A DNA stretch of 64,000 nt, from NCBI GenBank assembly GCA_029011315.1, contig JAQXLA010000017.1:1-64000 (forward strand), given 5' to 3'. The translations under genes were made by a program, and so were the position numbers. The DNA is from Desulfovibrionaceae bacterium (GTDB lineage Bacteria > Desulfobacterota > Desulfovibrionia > Desulfovibrionales > Desulfovibrionaceae). Under the pieces are notes generated by a model. It saw only the letters and a list, made by a program, of their open reading frames with translations. It searched no databases and had not been told where the DNA came from. Of this stretch, positions 33,903 to 43,664 are shown piece after piece; position 1 is the stretch's first letter, and every line of letters begins with the position of its first letter.

Positions 33903-35645
33903 ATGGCTAACCATTCTCAAAAAGAATATCCCTGGTTTCGTTCTTACGACAGATGCGTCGCACATACCATCCAGATTCCCCATACCGGTCTGTCCGCTAT
34001 TCTGGATCAGGTTGCGCATGATTTCGGCAGCCGTTGTGCGATTGAATTTCAAAATACCAAGATTTCCTATCAGCAGCTGAAGGATCTCTCAGAGCGTTTT
34101 GCGGCCTCGCTCAGATCACACGGGGTCAATCCGGGGGATCGCATTTCCATCATGCTCCCCAATCTTCCCCAAACGTACATCGCTTTTTGGGGAGCCTTAA
34201 AGGCCGGTGCCATCGTCGTCATGACCAATCCACTCTATATGGAATCGGAACTGGTACATCAGATTCATGATGCGGGAATCCGCTACATGATTACGATTGA
34301 TCTTTTGTGGGAAAAAATACAGAAGCTTCAGGACAAGCTGAATCTTGAATTCTGCTGCATCACGCGCATTCGAGACGCTCTCAGCTTTCCGCTTAGCTGG
34401 CTTCAGCCTTTCTCCGCAAAACGACAGGGAAGCTGGGTCAATGTTCCCTTTGACGGAAAGCATGTCATTGCCTGGAAAGATATGCTCAAAACCAGGGAAC
34501 ATTATGCTTATGAAGAAAAAGATCCGTCTCATACCCCGGCCCTGCTTCAGTATACGGGAGGAACGACGGGCATTGCCAAGGGAGCCATCCTTACGCACTC
34601 CAATCTTATCGCCAATCTGACGCAGATTTACGAAATTGCACACCAGCCTCCGGAATTTTCCCATACCTTTCTTGCGCTTCTTCCTCTTTTTCATGTGCTC
34701 GGTCTTACCATTTCTCTGCTTCTTCCGGCCCGTATGGGAGCCAAAGTCGTTCCGATGCCTCGCTATGTCCCCGGCGATATGCTGGAATCGTTTAAAAAAT
34801 ACAAATATACTGCTTTCCCCGGCGCTCCTTCCGTTTATATTTCTCTGCTTCAGCAGAAAAAACTGGCAGAATATGATCTGAAAAGCCTGAAATTCTGCAT
34901 CTCCGGCTCTGCGCCCATGCCTGTCGAGTGGATGAAACGTTTTGAAGAAGTAACTGGCACTTCAATTATTGAGGGATACGGTCTAACCGAAGCATCTCCG
35001 GTTACGCATGTCAATCCTGTAGACGGCATCAAGAAGCCCGGATCCATCGGTCTGCCCGTTCCTTCGACTGAAGCCAGGATTGTCGATACGGAAACAGGTA
35101 CAAAAGTTCTGCCGCCCAATGAAATCGGAGAATTGATTGTCAGAGGGCCGCAGGTCATGCTTGGTTACTGGAACAGACCGGAAGAAACAGCCGCTACAAT
35201 CCGCAATGGCTGGCTGTATACCGGAGATATTGCCTATATGGATGAAGACGGATACTTTTACATAGTCGATCGCAAAAAGGATCTCATCATCGTCGGCGGC
35301 TATAACGTATACCCGAGAGAAGTGGATGAAGTGCTGCTGACGCATCCCAAAATACGCGAGGCGGTTACCGTAGGCGTCAATCACCGAACCAGAGGCGAAA
35401 CGATCAAAGCGTATATCGTGCCAAAAGAAGGCGAGACTCTGACAACGGCCGACGTCGTCAAATTCTGCAAAGAAAAACTCGCTTCATTCAAGATTCCCAA
35501 ACTGATTGAATTTCGTGAAGAGCTTCCCAAAAGCATCATTGGCAAGGTTCTCCGCAGGGTGCTGCGTGATGAGGAACTGCAGCACCAGAAAACCGATGAG
35601 CCTTCGCATGAAAACCAGCCTCTCGATACGGAGCGGAAGGAATAA
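33903..35645 (+). CDS. fadD: Long-chain fatty-acid-CoA ligase
   Basis: AMP-forming synthetase activating fatty acids to acyl-CoA. About 580 residues. The P-loop-like motif YTGGTTGIAKGAILTHSN is at about 220, YGLTEASP at about 360, and GWLYTGDIAYMDEDGYF with RKKDLIIVGGYNVYPREVDE near 440-475. The C-terminal catalytic lysine is in PKSIIGKVLRR. The start is ATG 33903; a GTG nine bases upstream is also in frame, and no strong binding site is seen. The stop overlaps dtd by one base (TAATG). Exact chain length of the substrate is inferred from the family. Confidence 0.88.
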   Translation: MANHSQKEYPWFRSYDRCVAHTIQIPHTGLSAILDQVAHDFGSRCAIEFQNTKISYQQLKDLSERFAASLRSHGVNPGDRISIMLPNLPQTYIAFWGALKAGAIVVMTNPLYMESELVHQIHDAGIRYMITIDLLWEKIQKLQDKLNLEFCCITRIRDALSFPLSWLQPFSAKRQGSWVNVPFDGKHVIAWKDMLKTREHYAYEEKDPSHTPALLQYTGGTTGIAKGAILTHSNLIANLTQIYEIAHQPPEFSHTFLALLPLFHVLGLTISLLLPARMGAKVVPMPRYVPGDMLESFKKYKYTAFPGAPSVYISLLQQKKLAEYDLKSLKFCISGSAPMPVEWMKRFEEVTGTSIIEGYGLTEASPVTHVNPVDGIKKPGSIGLPVPSTEARIVDTETGTKVLPPNEIGELIVRGPQVMLGYWNRPEETAATIRNGWLYTGDIAYMDEDGYFYIVDRKKDLIIVGGYNVYPREVDEVLLTHPKIREAVTVGVNHRTRGETIKAYIVPKEGETLTTADVVKFCKEKLASFKIPKLIEFREELPKSIIGKVLRRVLRDEELQHQKTDEPSHENQPLDTERKE

Positions 35646-36121
35646 TGCGACTTGTGATTCAGCGGGTTTCCGAAGCCGGCGTCAGCATCAGCGGACGGGA
35701 AACAGCTTCCATCAAAGAGGGGTTTCTCATTCTTGCCGGCTTCGGCAGCATGGACGGCATGGATCTGCCCCGTACACCGGAATATCAACGGATTTTGGAT
35801 CGCGTGTGCAATCTGAGAGTTTTTTCTGATGAAATAGGAAAAATGAACCGCAGTCTTCTGGATATCGACGGAGAGGTTCTACTCGTTTCGCAGTTTACGC
35901 TTTATGCGGATTGCGCCAAAGGTCGCAGACCTTCATTTCACAATGCTGCAGATCCCGGAACAGCCAAAGAGCTATTTGAACATCTTGCTAAGGATCTCCG
36001 CTTAATGCTGCCCGAAAAAATTCAATGCGGTGTGTTCGGAGCGGATATGGCAGTCCGTATGGTCAACAACGGTCCTGTCACCATTTTGCTTGATACGGAA
36101 CAATCTCCACATTCAAACTGA
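35645..36121 (+). CDS. dtd: D-aminoacyl-tRNA deacylase
   Basis: A homodimeric proofreading enzyme that frees D-amino acids (and glycine from tRNA(Ala)) from tRNA. 158 residues. SQFTLYADCAKGRRPSF (about 80-96) and the cross-subunit NGPVTILLDT near the C-terminus are the active-site motifs. MRLVIQRVSEAGVSI is the normal start. Its start codon shares one base with the acyl-CoA ligase stop. uvrA starts 62 bases later. Confidence 0.95.
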   Translation: MRLVIQRVSEAGVSISGRETASIKEGFLILAGFGSMDGMDLPRTPEYQRILDRVCNLRVFSDEIGKMNRSLLDIDGEVLLVSQFTLYADCAKGRRPSFHNAADPGTAKELFEHLAKDLRLMLPEKIQCGVFGADMAVRMVNNGPVTILLDTEQSPHSN

Positions 36122-36183
36122 TTCAAAAAACTGCGCGCTCCGTTCCTATTGCCGGGTCGCGCAGCAAGACAATATGAGGCGAC

Positions 36184-39033
36184 ATGCACGACTGCATTAC
36201 CATCCAGGGAGCACGGCATCATAATCTGAAAAATATTTCCCTGAAGATTCCCCATGCTCGCTTTACCGTGATCTGCGGTCCTTCAGGATCTGGAAAATCC
36301 ACGCTGGCTTTTGATCTGATCTATGCTGAAGGACAGCGCAGATATGTGGAATCTCTTTCGGCATATGCCCGGCAATTTCTGCCGCAGCTGGATAAGCCGG
36401 ACGCCGACAGCATTGAGGGGCTTTCTCCGGCCATCTCTCTGGAACAGCAGACATCTGGGCGCAATCCGCGTTCAACAGTCGGCACCGTTACCGAAATTTA
36501 CGATTTTCTCCGCGTTTTTTACGCCAGTCTTGGTACGCCGTACTGCCCGCAATGCGGCAAACCCGTGACCGCCCAGTCTCTTGATGAAATCATCGCAGAG
36601 CTGCTGATTCTTCCTGAAAAAACCAGACTGCTGATTCTCGCTCCTCTTGTCAGACTGCAAAAGGGAACTCAGGCCGATCTGCTGAAAAAGCTCAAGGCTG
36701 AGGGCTTTGTACGAATTCGGCTGGACGGACAGATCCTGGCACTTGATGCGATGGATCTTCCAGATAAAAACAAAAAACATACCCTGGATCTTGTTATCGA
36801 TCGCCTTGTTATCAAACAGGGGATCCGCAGCAGACTCGCGGAATCTGCCGAACTTGCCCTAACCAGAGGCAAAGGCAGCATGCTAACCTTGAACCCTGAT
36901 ACAGGAGAAGAGCACATCTATTCGACGGAACGTGTCTGTCCCGTCTGCCATGTCAGCATGCCCAATCTCAGTCCTCAGCTGTTTTCCTTCAATGCACCGC
37001 AAGGTGCCTGCCCAAAATGTTCCGGTCTTGGTACCATCGAATATCTCGATCCTGATCTGATCGCCCCGAACAGGGGATTGTCTCTCGCCAGCAAAGCCAT
37101 CCTGCCATGGAGCAATCCTCAGGTTTTTGCCAAATACGCCCCTGCTCTGTCAGCACTGGGAACACGAGAAAATTTCACTTTGCAAACGCCTCTGAAGGAT
37201 TTCTCAGCTGAAGCTCTGCACAGTCTTTTTCACGGAGAGCAGGCATCTGTGCCGCACCCTGTTCCGAATCCAGTTCGCACACGCTGGGGATTTCGCGACA
37301 TTCCTCCGGGAACGGAATACTGGCCCGGCATCATTCCTCTGCTGGAAAAAGGCATGCAATATGGCGATATGTGGCGGGATATTCTCTCCCGTTATCTCCA
37401 GACAACCGATTGTCCGAAATGCCACGGTTCCAGACTGAGACCTGAAGCACTGTCCGTTCGAATTGGAAACTTGAATATCCACGATTTCTGCTCACTGCCT
37501 ATTGATGAGGCTCTGCGCACGCTTCATCATTTCCAGTTTAGCGGCAGGCAGGAGAGTATAGCCGATCCCATTCTCAGCGAACTGCATCGCAGACTCTGTT
37601 TTTTGTCCGATGTCGGACTGGATTACCTTACACTTCATCGCACCGTTTCAACGCTTTCCGGAGGCGAATCCCAGCGTATTCGCCTGGCTTCACAACTTGG
37701 TTCAGGATTGACGGGGGTGACCTATGTTCTGGATGAGCCTTCAATCGGGCTTCATCCCCGGGACAATCTCAGGCTGATCCAAACGCTTCGCAACCTGCAG
37801 CAAAAAGGCAATACTGTTCTGGTTGTAGAACACGATGAAGCTATGATCCGATCTGCAGATCATATTGTCGAACTTGGACCAGGATCCGGATATCTCGGAG
37901 GTGAAATCGTCTTTCAAGGCAGTTTTCCTGATCTTTTACAGCATCCTACCTCTCTGACGGCACGCTATCTGCGCGGAGAGCTTACAATTCCAATCCCAAA
38001 AATCAGACGCACCCCCTCCGGCATGCTGACAATACGGGGAGCTTCCGCCAACAATCTGAAACATATCGACTGTTCGTTTCCCCTCGGTACTCTGACCTGT
38101 GTGACCGGAGTTTCCGGATCAGGAAAAAGTTCACTGGTTATCGATACGCTCTGCAGACATTTGACGCTGGCGCAGGGACAGAAAGCTGATCATCCAGGTT
38201 CGCTCAACGGCATTGAAGGCACAGAACAAATCTCACGTATCACGACCATTGATCAGACGCCGATTGGCAGAACTCCGCGTTCCAATCCGGCAACATACAC
38301 CAAAATTTTTGATGAAATCCGCAAAATATTCTCCTTGTCTCCAGATGCGATGCAGAAGGGCTACACACCTGGACGCTTCAGCTTCAATGTAGCAGGGGGG
38401 CGATGCGAAACATGCTCCGGAGACGGTCAGATCTGCGTCGCCATGCATTTTCTTCCCGATGTCTATGTCACCTGCGACGTCTGTGGCGGACTTCGCTACA
38501 ATAAGGAAACGCTTGACGTACGCTATCGCGGAAAGAACATCGCCGAAGTTCTGGATATGCCCATATCTGAAGCCCGCGTTTTCTTTGCTAACCATCCATC
38601 TCTTGAACGAAAGCTGGCGATTCTGGAAAAAGTCGGTCTCGGATATTTGCGGATCGGTCAAGCGGCTACGACGCTGTCCGGAGGAGAAGCCCAGCGCATC
38701 AAGCTGTCCCGTGAACTTGGAAAAAAGTCTCTCCCTGGAGCGATGTATGTTCTGGATGAACCGACAACAGGACTCCATGTTCATGAAACAGGGCTGCTTA
38801 TTTCCCTGCTTCACGAGCTGGTCGACAAGGGGGCTACAGTTATTGTCATTGAGCACAATCCGGACGTCATTATGGCCGCGGATCATGTAATCGATCTGGG
38901 ACCTGGAGGAGGATGCAACGGAGGAAGAATTATTGCCTCGGGAACTCCCGAAGAAATTATCCGCAATCCAAATTCAATCACAGGCTCCTGCCTGAAAGAA
39001 TGGCTGGAAAAGTCCAAAAAGAAAATCAGCTAA
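36184..39033 (+). CDS. uvrA: Excinuclease ABC subunit A
   Basis: Damage-sensing ATPase of nucleotide excision repair. 949 residues, full length. First Walker A GPSGSGKST at 32-40, second at GVSGSGKSSLV in the C-terminal half. Two ABC signatures (TLSGGESQRIRLA and TLSGGEAQRIKLS). Zinc-finger cysteines are in VCPVCHVSMPN ... CPKCSG and in CETCSGDG ... CDVCGG. Two VLDEP Walker B motifs are present. It converges on the DUF1992 gene and overlaps it by four bases. No SOS box was found within the 62-base leader. Confidence 0.97.
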   Translation: MHDCITIQGARHHNLKNISLKIPHARFTVICGPSGSGKSTLAFDLIYAEGQRRYVESLSAYARQFLPQLDKPDADSIEGLSPAISLEQQTSGRNPRSTVGTVTEIYDFLRVFYASLGTPYCPQCGKPVTAQSLDEIIAELLILPEKTRLLILAPLVRLQKGTQADLLKKLKAEGFVRIRLDGQILALDAMDLPDKNKKHTLDLVIDRLVIKQGIRSRLAESAELALTRGKGSMLTLNPDTGEEHIYSTERVCPVCHVSMPNLSPQLFSFNAPQGACPKCSGLGTIEYLDPDLIAPNRGLSLASKAILPWSNPQVFAKYAPALSALGTRENFTLQTPLKDFSAEALHSLFHGEQASVPHPVPNPVRTRWGFRDIPPGTEYWPGIIPLLEKGMQYGDMWRDILSRYLQTTDCPKCHGSRLRPEALSVRIGNLNIHDFCSLPIDEALRTLHHFQFSGRQESIADPILSELHRRLCFLSDVGLDYLTLHRTVSTLSGGESQRIRLASQLGSGLTGVTYVLDEPSIGLHPRDNLRLIQTLRNLQQKGNTVLVVEHDEAMIRSADHIVELGPGSGYLGGEIVFQGSFPDLLQHPTSLTARYLRGELTIPIPKIRRTPSGMLTIRGASANNLKHIDCSFPLGTLTCVTGVSGSGKSSLVIDTLCRHLTLAQGQKADHPGSLNGIEGTEQISRITTIDQTPIGRTPRSNPATYTKIFDEIRKIFSLSPDAMQKGYTPGRFSFNVAGGRCETCSGDGQICVAMHFLPDVYVTCDVCGGLRYNKETLDVRYRGKNIAEVLDMPISEARVFFANHPSLERKLAILEKVGLGYLRIGQAATTLSGGEAQRIKLSRELGKKSLPGAMYVLDEPTTGLHVHETGLLISLLHELVDKGATVIVIEHNPDVIMAADHVIDLGPGGGCNGGRIIASGTPEEIIRNPNSITGSCLKEWLEKSKKKIS

Positions 39034-39410
39034 AATTTGTTTTCCAAGCGCGCCATTCGCTGCAGAATTTTTCTGTAATATTCGTCATGCTCTTCAATTG
39101 CTGCCGATCGGCCGCTGCGACGCAGATGAAGCACCAGAGTTTTCAAACGGCGCATGCCGGCTACACATTCCCGTTCATCGCCGCCCTTTTCAAGCATATC
39201 CAGAAGGTTGCCGATTTCCTTCCTGTCAGCGATCTCTGGAGGCACAAACCCTGCATTGCGCAGAACCTTGTACGCCATGCGCAAATCTTCAGGTACGGCA
39301 GAATCATCTTCAAATTCCAGAGGTTTTCCGGCACCCGGCAAATGATCAAATTCTCCCCTTGCCTGAGCTTCTTCGATACGTTGTTCCGCCAGAATGGAAA
39401 AAATAGACAT
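39030..39410 (-). CDS. DUF1992 (DnaJ-C28-domain) protein
   Basis: 126 residues. AEQRIEEAQARGEFDHLPGAGKPL is the hallmark of the DUF1992 family (DnaJ homologue subfamily C member 28 conserved domain), which also includes E. coli YhdN. The role is unknown. The rest is helical with Arg/Glu-rich stretches. It overlaps the uvrA end by four bases on the opposite strand. It lies downstream of ddh but is separated from it by a strong terminator, so it needs its own promoter. Confidence 0.88.
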   Translation of the reverse strand: MSIFSILAEQRIEEAQARGEFDHLPGAGKPLEFEDDSAVPEDLRMAYKVLRNAGFVPPEIADRKEIGNLLDMLEKGGDERECVAGMRRLKTLVLHLRRSGRSAAIEEHDEYYRKILQRMARLENKF

Positions 39411-39425
39411 GCGCGTTCCAAATAA

Positions 39426-39459
39426 AAAACCATGCCGAACACTGGATCGGCATGGTTTT
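39426..39459 (-). terminator. Rho-independent terminator of ddh
   Basis: A perfect 13-bp stem AAAACCATGCCGA / TCGGCATGGTTTT with an 8-base loop. On the minus strand it is followed by T residues. It lies just after the ddh stop and only 15 bases upstream of the DUF1992 start codon. Confidence 0.9.
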
Positions 39460-39471
39460 GCATTGCTATGA

Positions 39472-40401
39472 CTACACCAGCCGTGCGACGTTGCTCATTC
39501 TCTCACCAGGAAGCATCAGCACCGGAGGAATATCAATCATCGTATACGATCCGAAGGCTTCCTTTTCACGCAGACGCACTGCAGCCCGGGCGCAGGAAAC
39601 AAGAATCTGAGCCGTCAATGCCGGATTGTTAATACGCATATCAAAATTCAGATGCTGATTGGATGTCAATCCGGAGGCGCCAACGCGTTCCAGCAGAACT
39701 CCGTGGGAAGCATCCGCGACAAAAGGCAGTTCCGCCGCAGTGACTTCACGAACTTCCAGAGGATCCGAAGCGAAATAGGCATCCGCAGCAATTGCCGCAC
39801 GGATTTTGTCCATGCATGCCCCTTCTTCAGGAACGACATACACAAGACGGGAATGACGTCCACCTCCAAGAGGAATCGTAATGGACGTTGCATCCGCAAC
39901 TCCGGGAATGGCGCGAGCCGCAACAGAATGCCCCATGGATCGTCCTCTGCCGAAGTTGGTAAAGGTCACGCCAGATGGAACCATCGCTTCAAATAGCGCA
40001 CGCAGCACAGAATCCGATCCGGGATCCCATCCGGCGGCCGTAATGGCAACAGCCTTGCCTTCCAACGCGGCAGAGCCAAGACGATCAACAACTTCTGTCA
40101 TGCGTGCATGGATATCAAAGCTGTCAACCGTGCACAATCCGGCACGCAGCAACTCTTCGGCCTGTCCGGGCACTTCGCGCGAAGGAGCGCAGACCAAGAC
40201 GGCATCGGGACGCCCCTGTGCGCTGATAAGATCCTGAATGCTGCCAAAATCTGGCACATTTCTCAGTGATATGGCATTGCGTCCAAGGGACTCAGGACGA
40301 CGTACAACGCCTATACATTCTCCATCGGGCATTTTTTCCAGAGTTTCAACGGCAAAACGGCCGATGTTGCCCAGTCCCATTACCGCAATTTTAAAGCTCA
40401 T
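39472..40401 (-). CDS. ddh: meso-Diaminopimelate D-dehydrogenase
   Basis: NADP-dependent enzyme that aminates tetrahydrodipicolinate directly to meso-diaminopimelate, a one-step route to lysine and peptidoglycan precursor. 309 residues. VMGLGNIGRFAVE is the Rossmann loop. CTVDSFDIHA, ITAAGWDPGSDSVLR and GRGRSMGHSVAARA are substrate-side motifs of the family, and HLNFDMRINNPALTAQILV is near the C-terminus. AAGGAG lies before the ATG. It stands as a single-gene unit with its own terminator. Confidence 0.93.
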   Translation of the reverse strand: MSFKIAVMGLGNIGRFAVETLEKMPDGECIGVVRRPESLGRNAISLRNVPDFGSIQDLISAQGRPDAVLVCAPSREVPGQAEELLRAGLCTVDSFDIHARMTEVVDRLGSAALEGKAVAITAAGWDPGSDSVLRALFEAMVPSGVTFTNFGRGRSMGHSVAARAIPGVADATSITIPLGGGRHSRLVYVVPEEGACMDKIRAAIAADAYFASDPLEVREVTAAELPFVADASHGVLLERVGASGLTSNQHLNFDMRINNPALTAQILVSCARAAVRLREKEAFGSYTMIDIPPVLMLPGERMSNVARLV

Positions 40402-40515
40402 TGAGGACTCCTTGTCGAAACTATATTTTTAACAAAAAAAGAAATTTTTCTTTTTGTGGAAGATACCTCTTTTTTGCGGTTTTCGTCAAATACTTGTATA
40501 GCTTCGCCGTGATCC

Positions 40516-42048
40516 CTATTTCTTCCTTCTCGCTTTCTGTATTTCTCTGATATCCGCAGCATTTGCCAATTGAACAAGCCCATTCTCAAACCGCATAATG
40601 AACATATGCTGCGACGCCTGCCCGAACCGATTCCAGGAAATCGGAGCCATGCTCCAATTCATCTTCTGCGCCTGCATTATCGCTTCCGTAACACTTTCTG
40701 AAGAAGATTCCGCTGAAAGGTGCAGCGCATCGGCAAACCGGACGAAGTCATATCCGAGCGCAGTCCAAAAATCTGCCCCGGATTTCTCCGTATTCATCAA
40801 TTGTTTCAGACGCACTGTTTCAGGCGCATCAGAATCCGAATACCACGGAGAGGGAAAAACTGCCAAATCCATCCCGAAAGCATCTGAATTCTTACGAGAT
40901 GCTAAATTCTGCCCCCAGAGTGCCGGCCCCATGAACAGGAGTCCGCTACCGCCCTGATATTCAAGATACTGCGCGGCCAGAGCGGAATTGGCCCATTTAT
41001 CCGGCAAAAATACCGCTTGAAAAGCTGGACGCCCTTTTTTTACAGATCCATTCTGAAGAAAAGCTCGGGCTGAATCAGCCATTTCTTTCGACATGCGACT
41101 GTCATAGGTTGCATAAGAGGCAATGGAAGAACCAGATGATAAAGCATGTGACTGAAAGGCCTGCATCTGACGCCTGCCGTAACCAGTGTCCGGAGCAAAA
41201 ATACCATAAGCAGAAACACCTGCTTCAGAACCGAATCTCAGAAGAGCCTCATACTGATCCGCACTGCTGTTGAAAAATCTCCAGGCATTTTTGCCTTCCT
41301 CACCGCCATCAATCCTCGGCCTGAAAACAAAAAATTTCCGAGCTGAAGCAACAGATTCCGATGCGGCTTTTCTGTAGTCTCCAGTACCCATCATGCCTCC
41401 AACGGCAACACATTGCCGAGGCATCGCGTGCAATTCCTGAATCCACTCCGCCCGATTGGTGTCTGTGACGCGCACTTCCATGCTGCGACCCATTTCAGAC
41501 ATGCGCCGTGCAGCCGTTTGTGCTCCCAGCACGACACGCTTTCCTACGGACGCATTGCTTCCGGTAATGGGCACAGCCAGAACGACACATGGCATGCCTG
41601 TCCCTTCAGAAGATGGCTCCTGAATTTCGTTTCCCTGTTTTTTCTCATCCAGTCTGCCGCCCGCTTCAACCCATAGCAAACGCCAGGTCTTGCTATCTTC
41701 CACATTTGGAGACATCTCTTTCCAAGATTGCAGCAAAGCCAGAGCGCTGTTACGGCGTTCCATTTTCAACAGTATAACAGCAGACTTTTCGTAAGCCTGT
41801 TCTCTGAAAGAAGAAGACAGGCGAGTATCATAGGCAATATTTTCGTACAGGCGCAACGCCGCATCATTTTTTCCCTGCTGCAAGGCTCTGTCAGCCTGTT
41901 TCAATCCGGATGCGGCTCGAGCGTCATAATTTTCATCAGAAGAGACCTTCTTGCTTCCGGAAAGCCACAAGTCATTCCATGAGGGTGTCGGCACACAGCC
42001 CGAAACAAAAAAGAGAGAAGCCACTGCAAATACGCAAACCCAATTCAT
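40516..42048 (-). CDS. LpoA-like / ABC substrate-binding-fold lipoprotein
   Basis: About 510 residues with a type II signal peptide: a hydrophobic stretch ending in VSGC, acylated at Cys18 of the chosen start. Residues about 30-120 form TPR-like helices (ALRLYENIAYDTRLSSS). From about 135 follows a periplasmic-binding-protein fold (VVLAVPITGSNASVGKRVVLGAQTAA). This is the plan of penicillin-binding-protein activator LpoA, though partner and role are unproved. I chose ATG 42048 (GGAG 9 bases ahead); ATG 42063 is possible. The residue after Cys is Val, so it is probably sorted to the outer membrane. Confidence 0.78.
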   Translation of the reverse strand: MNWVCVFAVASLFFVSGCVPTPSWNDLWLSGSKKVSSDENYDARAASGLKQADRALQQGKNDAALRLYENIAYDTRLSSSFREQAYEKSAVILLKMERRNSALALLQSWKEMSPNVEDSKTWRLLWVEAGGRLDEKKQGNEIQEPSSEGTGMPCVVLAVPITGSNASVGKRVVLGAQTAARRMSEMGRSMEVRVTDTNRAEWIQELHAMPRQCVAVGGMMGTGDYRKAASESVASARKFFVFRPRIDGGEEGKNAWRFFNSSADQYEALLRFGSEAGVSAYGIFAPDTGYGRRQMQAFQSHALSSGSSIASYATYDSRMSKEMADSARAFLQNGSVKKGRPAFQAVFLPDKWANSALAAQYLEYQGGSGLLFMGPALWGQNLASRKNSDAFGMDLAVFPSPWYSDSDAPETVRLKQLMNTEKSGADFWTALGYDFVRFADALHLSAESSSESVTEAIMQAQKMNWSMAPISWNRFGQASQHMFIMRFENGLVQLANAADIREIQKARRKK

Positions 42049-42167
42049 ATGATTGTTCTCCATAACGTCTTGTCTTCTCTGATATCCATATAGAGGAGGG
42101 CTCAGGCTATATCATGTTCCGAAACCTTGCAAGGGAGAGCAAATGTTTGACCACAGCAAAGAAATAT

Positions 42168-42197
42168 GATTATGATAACTGTTATTGTTAGTATAAT
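42168..42197 (+). promoter_or_regulatory. Fur-box-like site overlapping a promoter
   Basis: GATTATGATAACTGTTATT (42168-42186) matches the 19-base E. coli Fur consensus at 14 positions by hand count. A perfect -10 TATAAT follows at 42192-42197, with TTATGA 16 bases before it. It would control the gene at 42263. Confidence 0.4.
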
Positions 42198-42262
42198 TCC
42201 ATATTATGCCTGTACCGGAAAATACCTTCATCACCCTCAACCCTCAAGCAGGAGTTATCCCG

Positions 42263-42706
42263 ATGTCTTATCCTCTTGAAAAGATGCTGCCCAGATTCAA
42301 GGATATCTGTTCCTCTCCGGAAACCATTGAAGATTTTTCTGATTTCATGTTCAAGCGCGGCTGGAAGCTTGCTATTGACGAAGACGGAAACTTCAATGCC
42401 TTCCGCGACGGCATCCCCATCAGGGCAAGTGAACGCCGCGAAGAAATTCGCGTTTTCCTGAATATTCAGTCAGAATACAGCGCGGACATCGTTGAGCAAG
42501 TTGCTTCTTCCATGTACGATGCAATCGGTGTCAAAACCATCGACGATCTCAAGGATGTTACGCCGTTTATGGTTGAAAACTACTGCAATCTGATTATGAC
42601 GAATACGGATATCTATCCGATTCCCATTCCGCGCGTGCCGAATGAAATGGAAATTGAAGCCATTATTGAAAGCATGAAGGAATGGGTAAAGTCTCGCAGA
42701 CGCTAG
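42263..42706 (+). CDS. Uncharacterised 147-residue protein
   Basis: Not recognised. Predicted soluble, acidic, mixed alpha/beta, starting MSYPLEKMLPRFKDIC. No signal peptide, no cysteine motif, and a basic end (KSRRR). I chose ATG 42263 over 42206 because AGGAG is eight bases ahead. A strong -10 TATAAT and a Fur-box-like sequence lie 66-95 bases upstream. A stable hairpin follows the stop. Single-gene unit, convergent with rnc. Possibly lineage-specific. Confidence 0.75.
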   Translation: MSYPLEKMLPRFKDICSSPETIEDFSDFMFKRGWKLAIDEDGNFNAFRDGIPIRASERREEIRVFLNIQSEYSADIVEQVASSMYDAIGVKTIDDLKDVTPFMVENYCNLIMTNTDIYPIPIPRVPNEMEIEAIIESMKEWVKSRRR

Positions 42707-42712
42707 CATCGC

Positions 42713-42746
42713 GGCGTTCCGTCTGCTAAACTGCGGATGGAACGCC
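42713..42746. terminator. Strong hairpin between convergent genes
   Basis: GGCGTTCC / GGAACGCC is a perfect 8-bp stem, extended by GTCTGC / GCGGAT with G-U pairs to about 14 pairs around a 6-base loop. No T run. It probably separates the gene at 42263 from rnc in both directions. Confidence 0.5.
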
Positions 42747-42757
42747 AGCCGGCAAGC

Positions 42758-43498
42758 TTATCCGATTTTTTTGTTCAAAGCCTCAAGAGCCGTACGAGCC
42801 GCTGCCTGCTCCGCACGCTTCAATCCTGAATCAGTGGATTCGAAGCTCTGACCGTCCGGAAGTTCAACCCTGACGGAAAAATTTCGGGCATGTTCCGGCC
42901 CATTGCTGGAGATGAGCGTATAAAGAGGCAAAGCCTTATACAGATGCTGCGTGACTTCCTGAAGGCGCGTTTTGAAATCCTTGCGCCGTTCATCAAAAAG
43001 CTTGGAAGGCCAGAGCGGCGCATAGAGCTGCTCAATCACCTTTTTCGCGCAATCAAAGCCTCCATCAATAAAAATTCCGCCGAAAACGGCTTCCATCGCA
43101 TCCGCAAGAAGACTGTCACGATGTCTTCCACCCTGATGTTCCTCGCCTCGGGACAGACGCAGACTGCGATCCAGACCGATATTCCTCGCCAGTCCGGCCA
43201 AAGTCTGCTCCATCACCAGAGACGATCGGACTCTCGTCAAATCGCCTTCTCTGGCATCAGGAAACAGTGTAAAAAGCCGTGAGGAAATCACTATTTCCAA
43301 AACGGCATCGCCAAGAAATTCCAAGCGTTCATTGTGCGGTTCCCCCTCGTGTTCATTGGCCCATGAACTATGCGTCAGCGCACATCTCAGCAATGATTCA
43401 TCGCGGAACGCGTAATTAAGCTTTTTCTGCAGCAACTGCATATTTTTTCCCGTTTTCAGGGTGCGTTCATTTGATGCTCCGGATGGATTCATTCCCAT
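42758..43498 (-). CDS. rnc: Ribonuclease III
   Basis: Endonuclease cutting double-stranded RNA, needed for rRNA processing. Signature NERLEFLGDAVLEIV is near residue 60, and the second acidic site is in DSLLADAMEAVFGGIFIDGG. The C-terminal ~70 residues form the double-stranded RNA-binding domain ending in KRAEQAAARTALEAL. The start is uncertain: ATG 43498 has GAGAGG six bases ahead (246 residues), while ATG 43441 gives the usual 227 residues but a poor site. Confidence 0.93.
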   Translation of the reverse strand: MGMNPSGASNERTLKTGKNMQLLQKKLNYAFRDESLLRCALTHSSWANEHEGEPHNERLEFLGDAVLEIVISSRLFTLFPDAREGDLTRVRSSLVMEQTLAGLARNIGLDRSLRLSRGEEHQGGRHRDSLLADAMEAVFGGIFIDGGFDCAKKVIEQLYAPLWPSKLFDERRKDFKTRLQEVTQHLYKALPLYTLISSNGPEHARNFSVRVELPDGQSFESTDSGLKRAEQAAARTALEALNKKIG

Positions 43499-43664
43499 TC
43501 GAAACCTCTCAGAACGCACCTTTCTGCTATTGTTCCTTTTTTGTGCTTATCGGATATACATACCATAGAAAATGTCATCCTACAATACAATATCATTGAA
43601 CAGGAAACGAGGGATAGAATATCCGTTACGAACAGGGCAACATCCTGAAAAAACCTCTCTATGC

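Noticed and set aside
36131-36164. CTGCGCG / CGCGCAG inverted repeat between dtd and uvrA as a terminator
   Set aside because: No T run on the plus strand and a 20-base loop; the only A/T run is on the wrong side.
40432-40460. A/T-only dyad near 40440 as an operator of ddh
   Set aside because: Homopolymeric A and T runs form such dyads by chance; may at most be a weak terminator for the lipoprotein gene.
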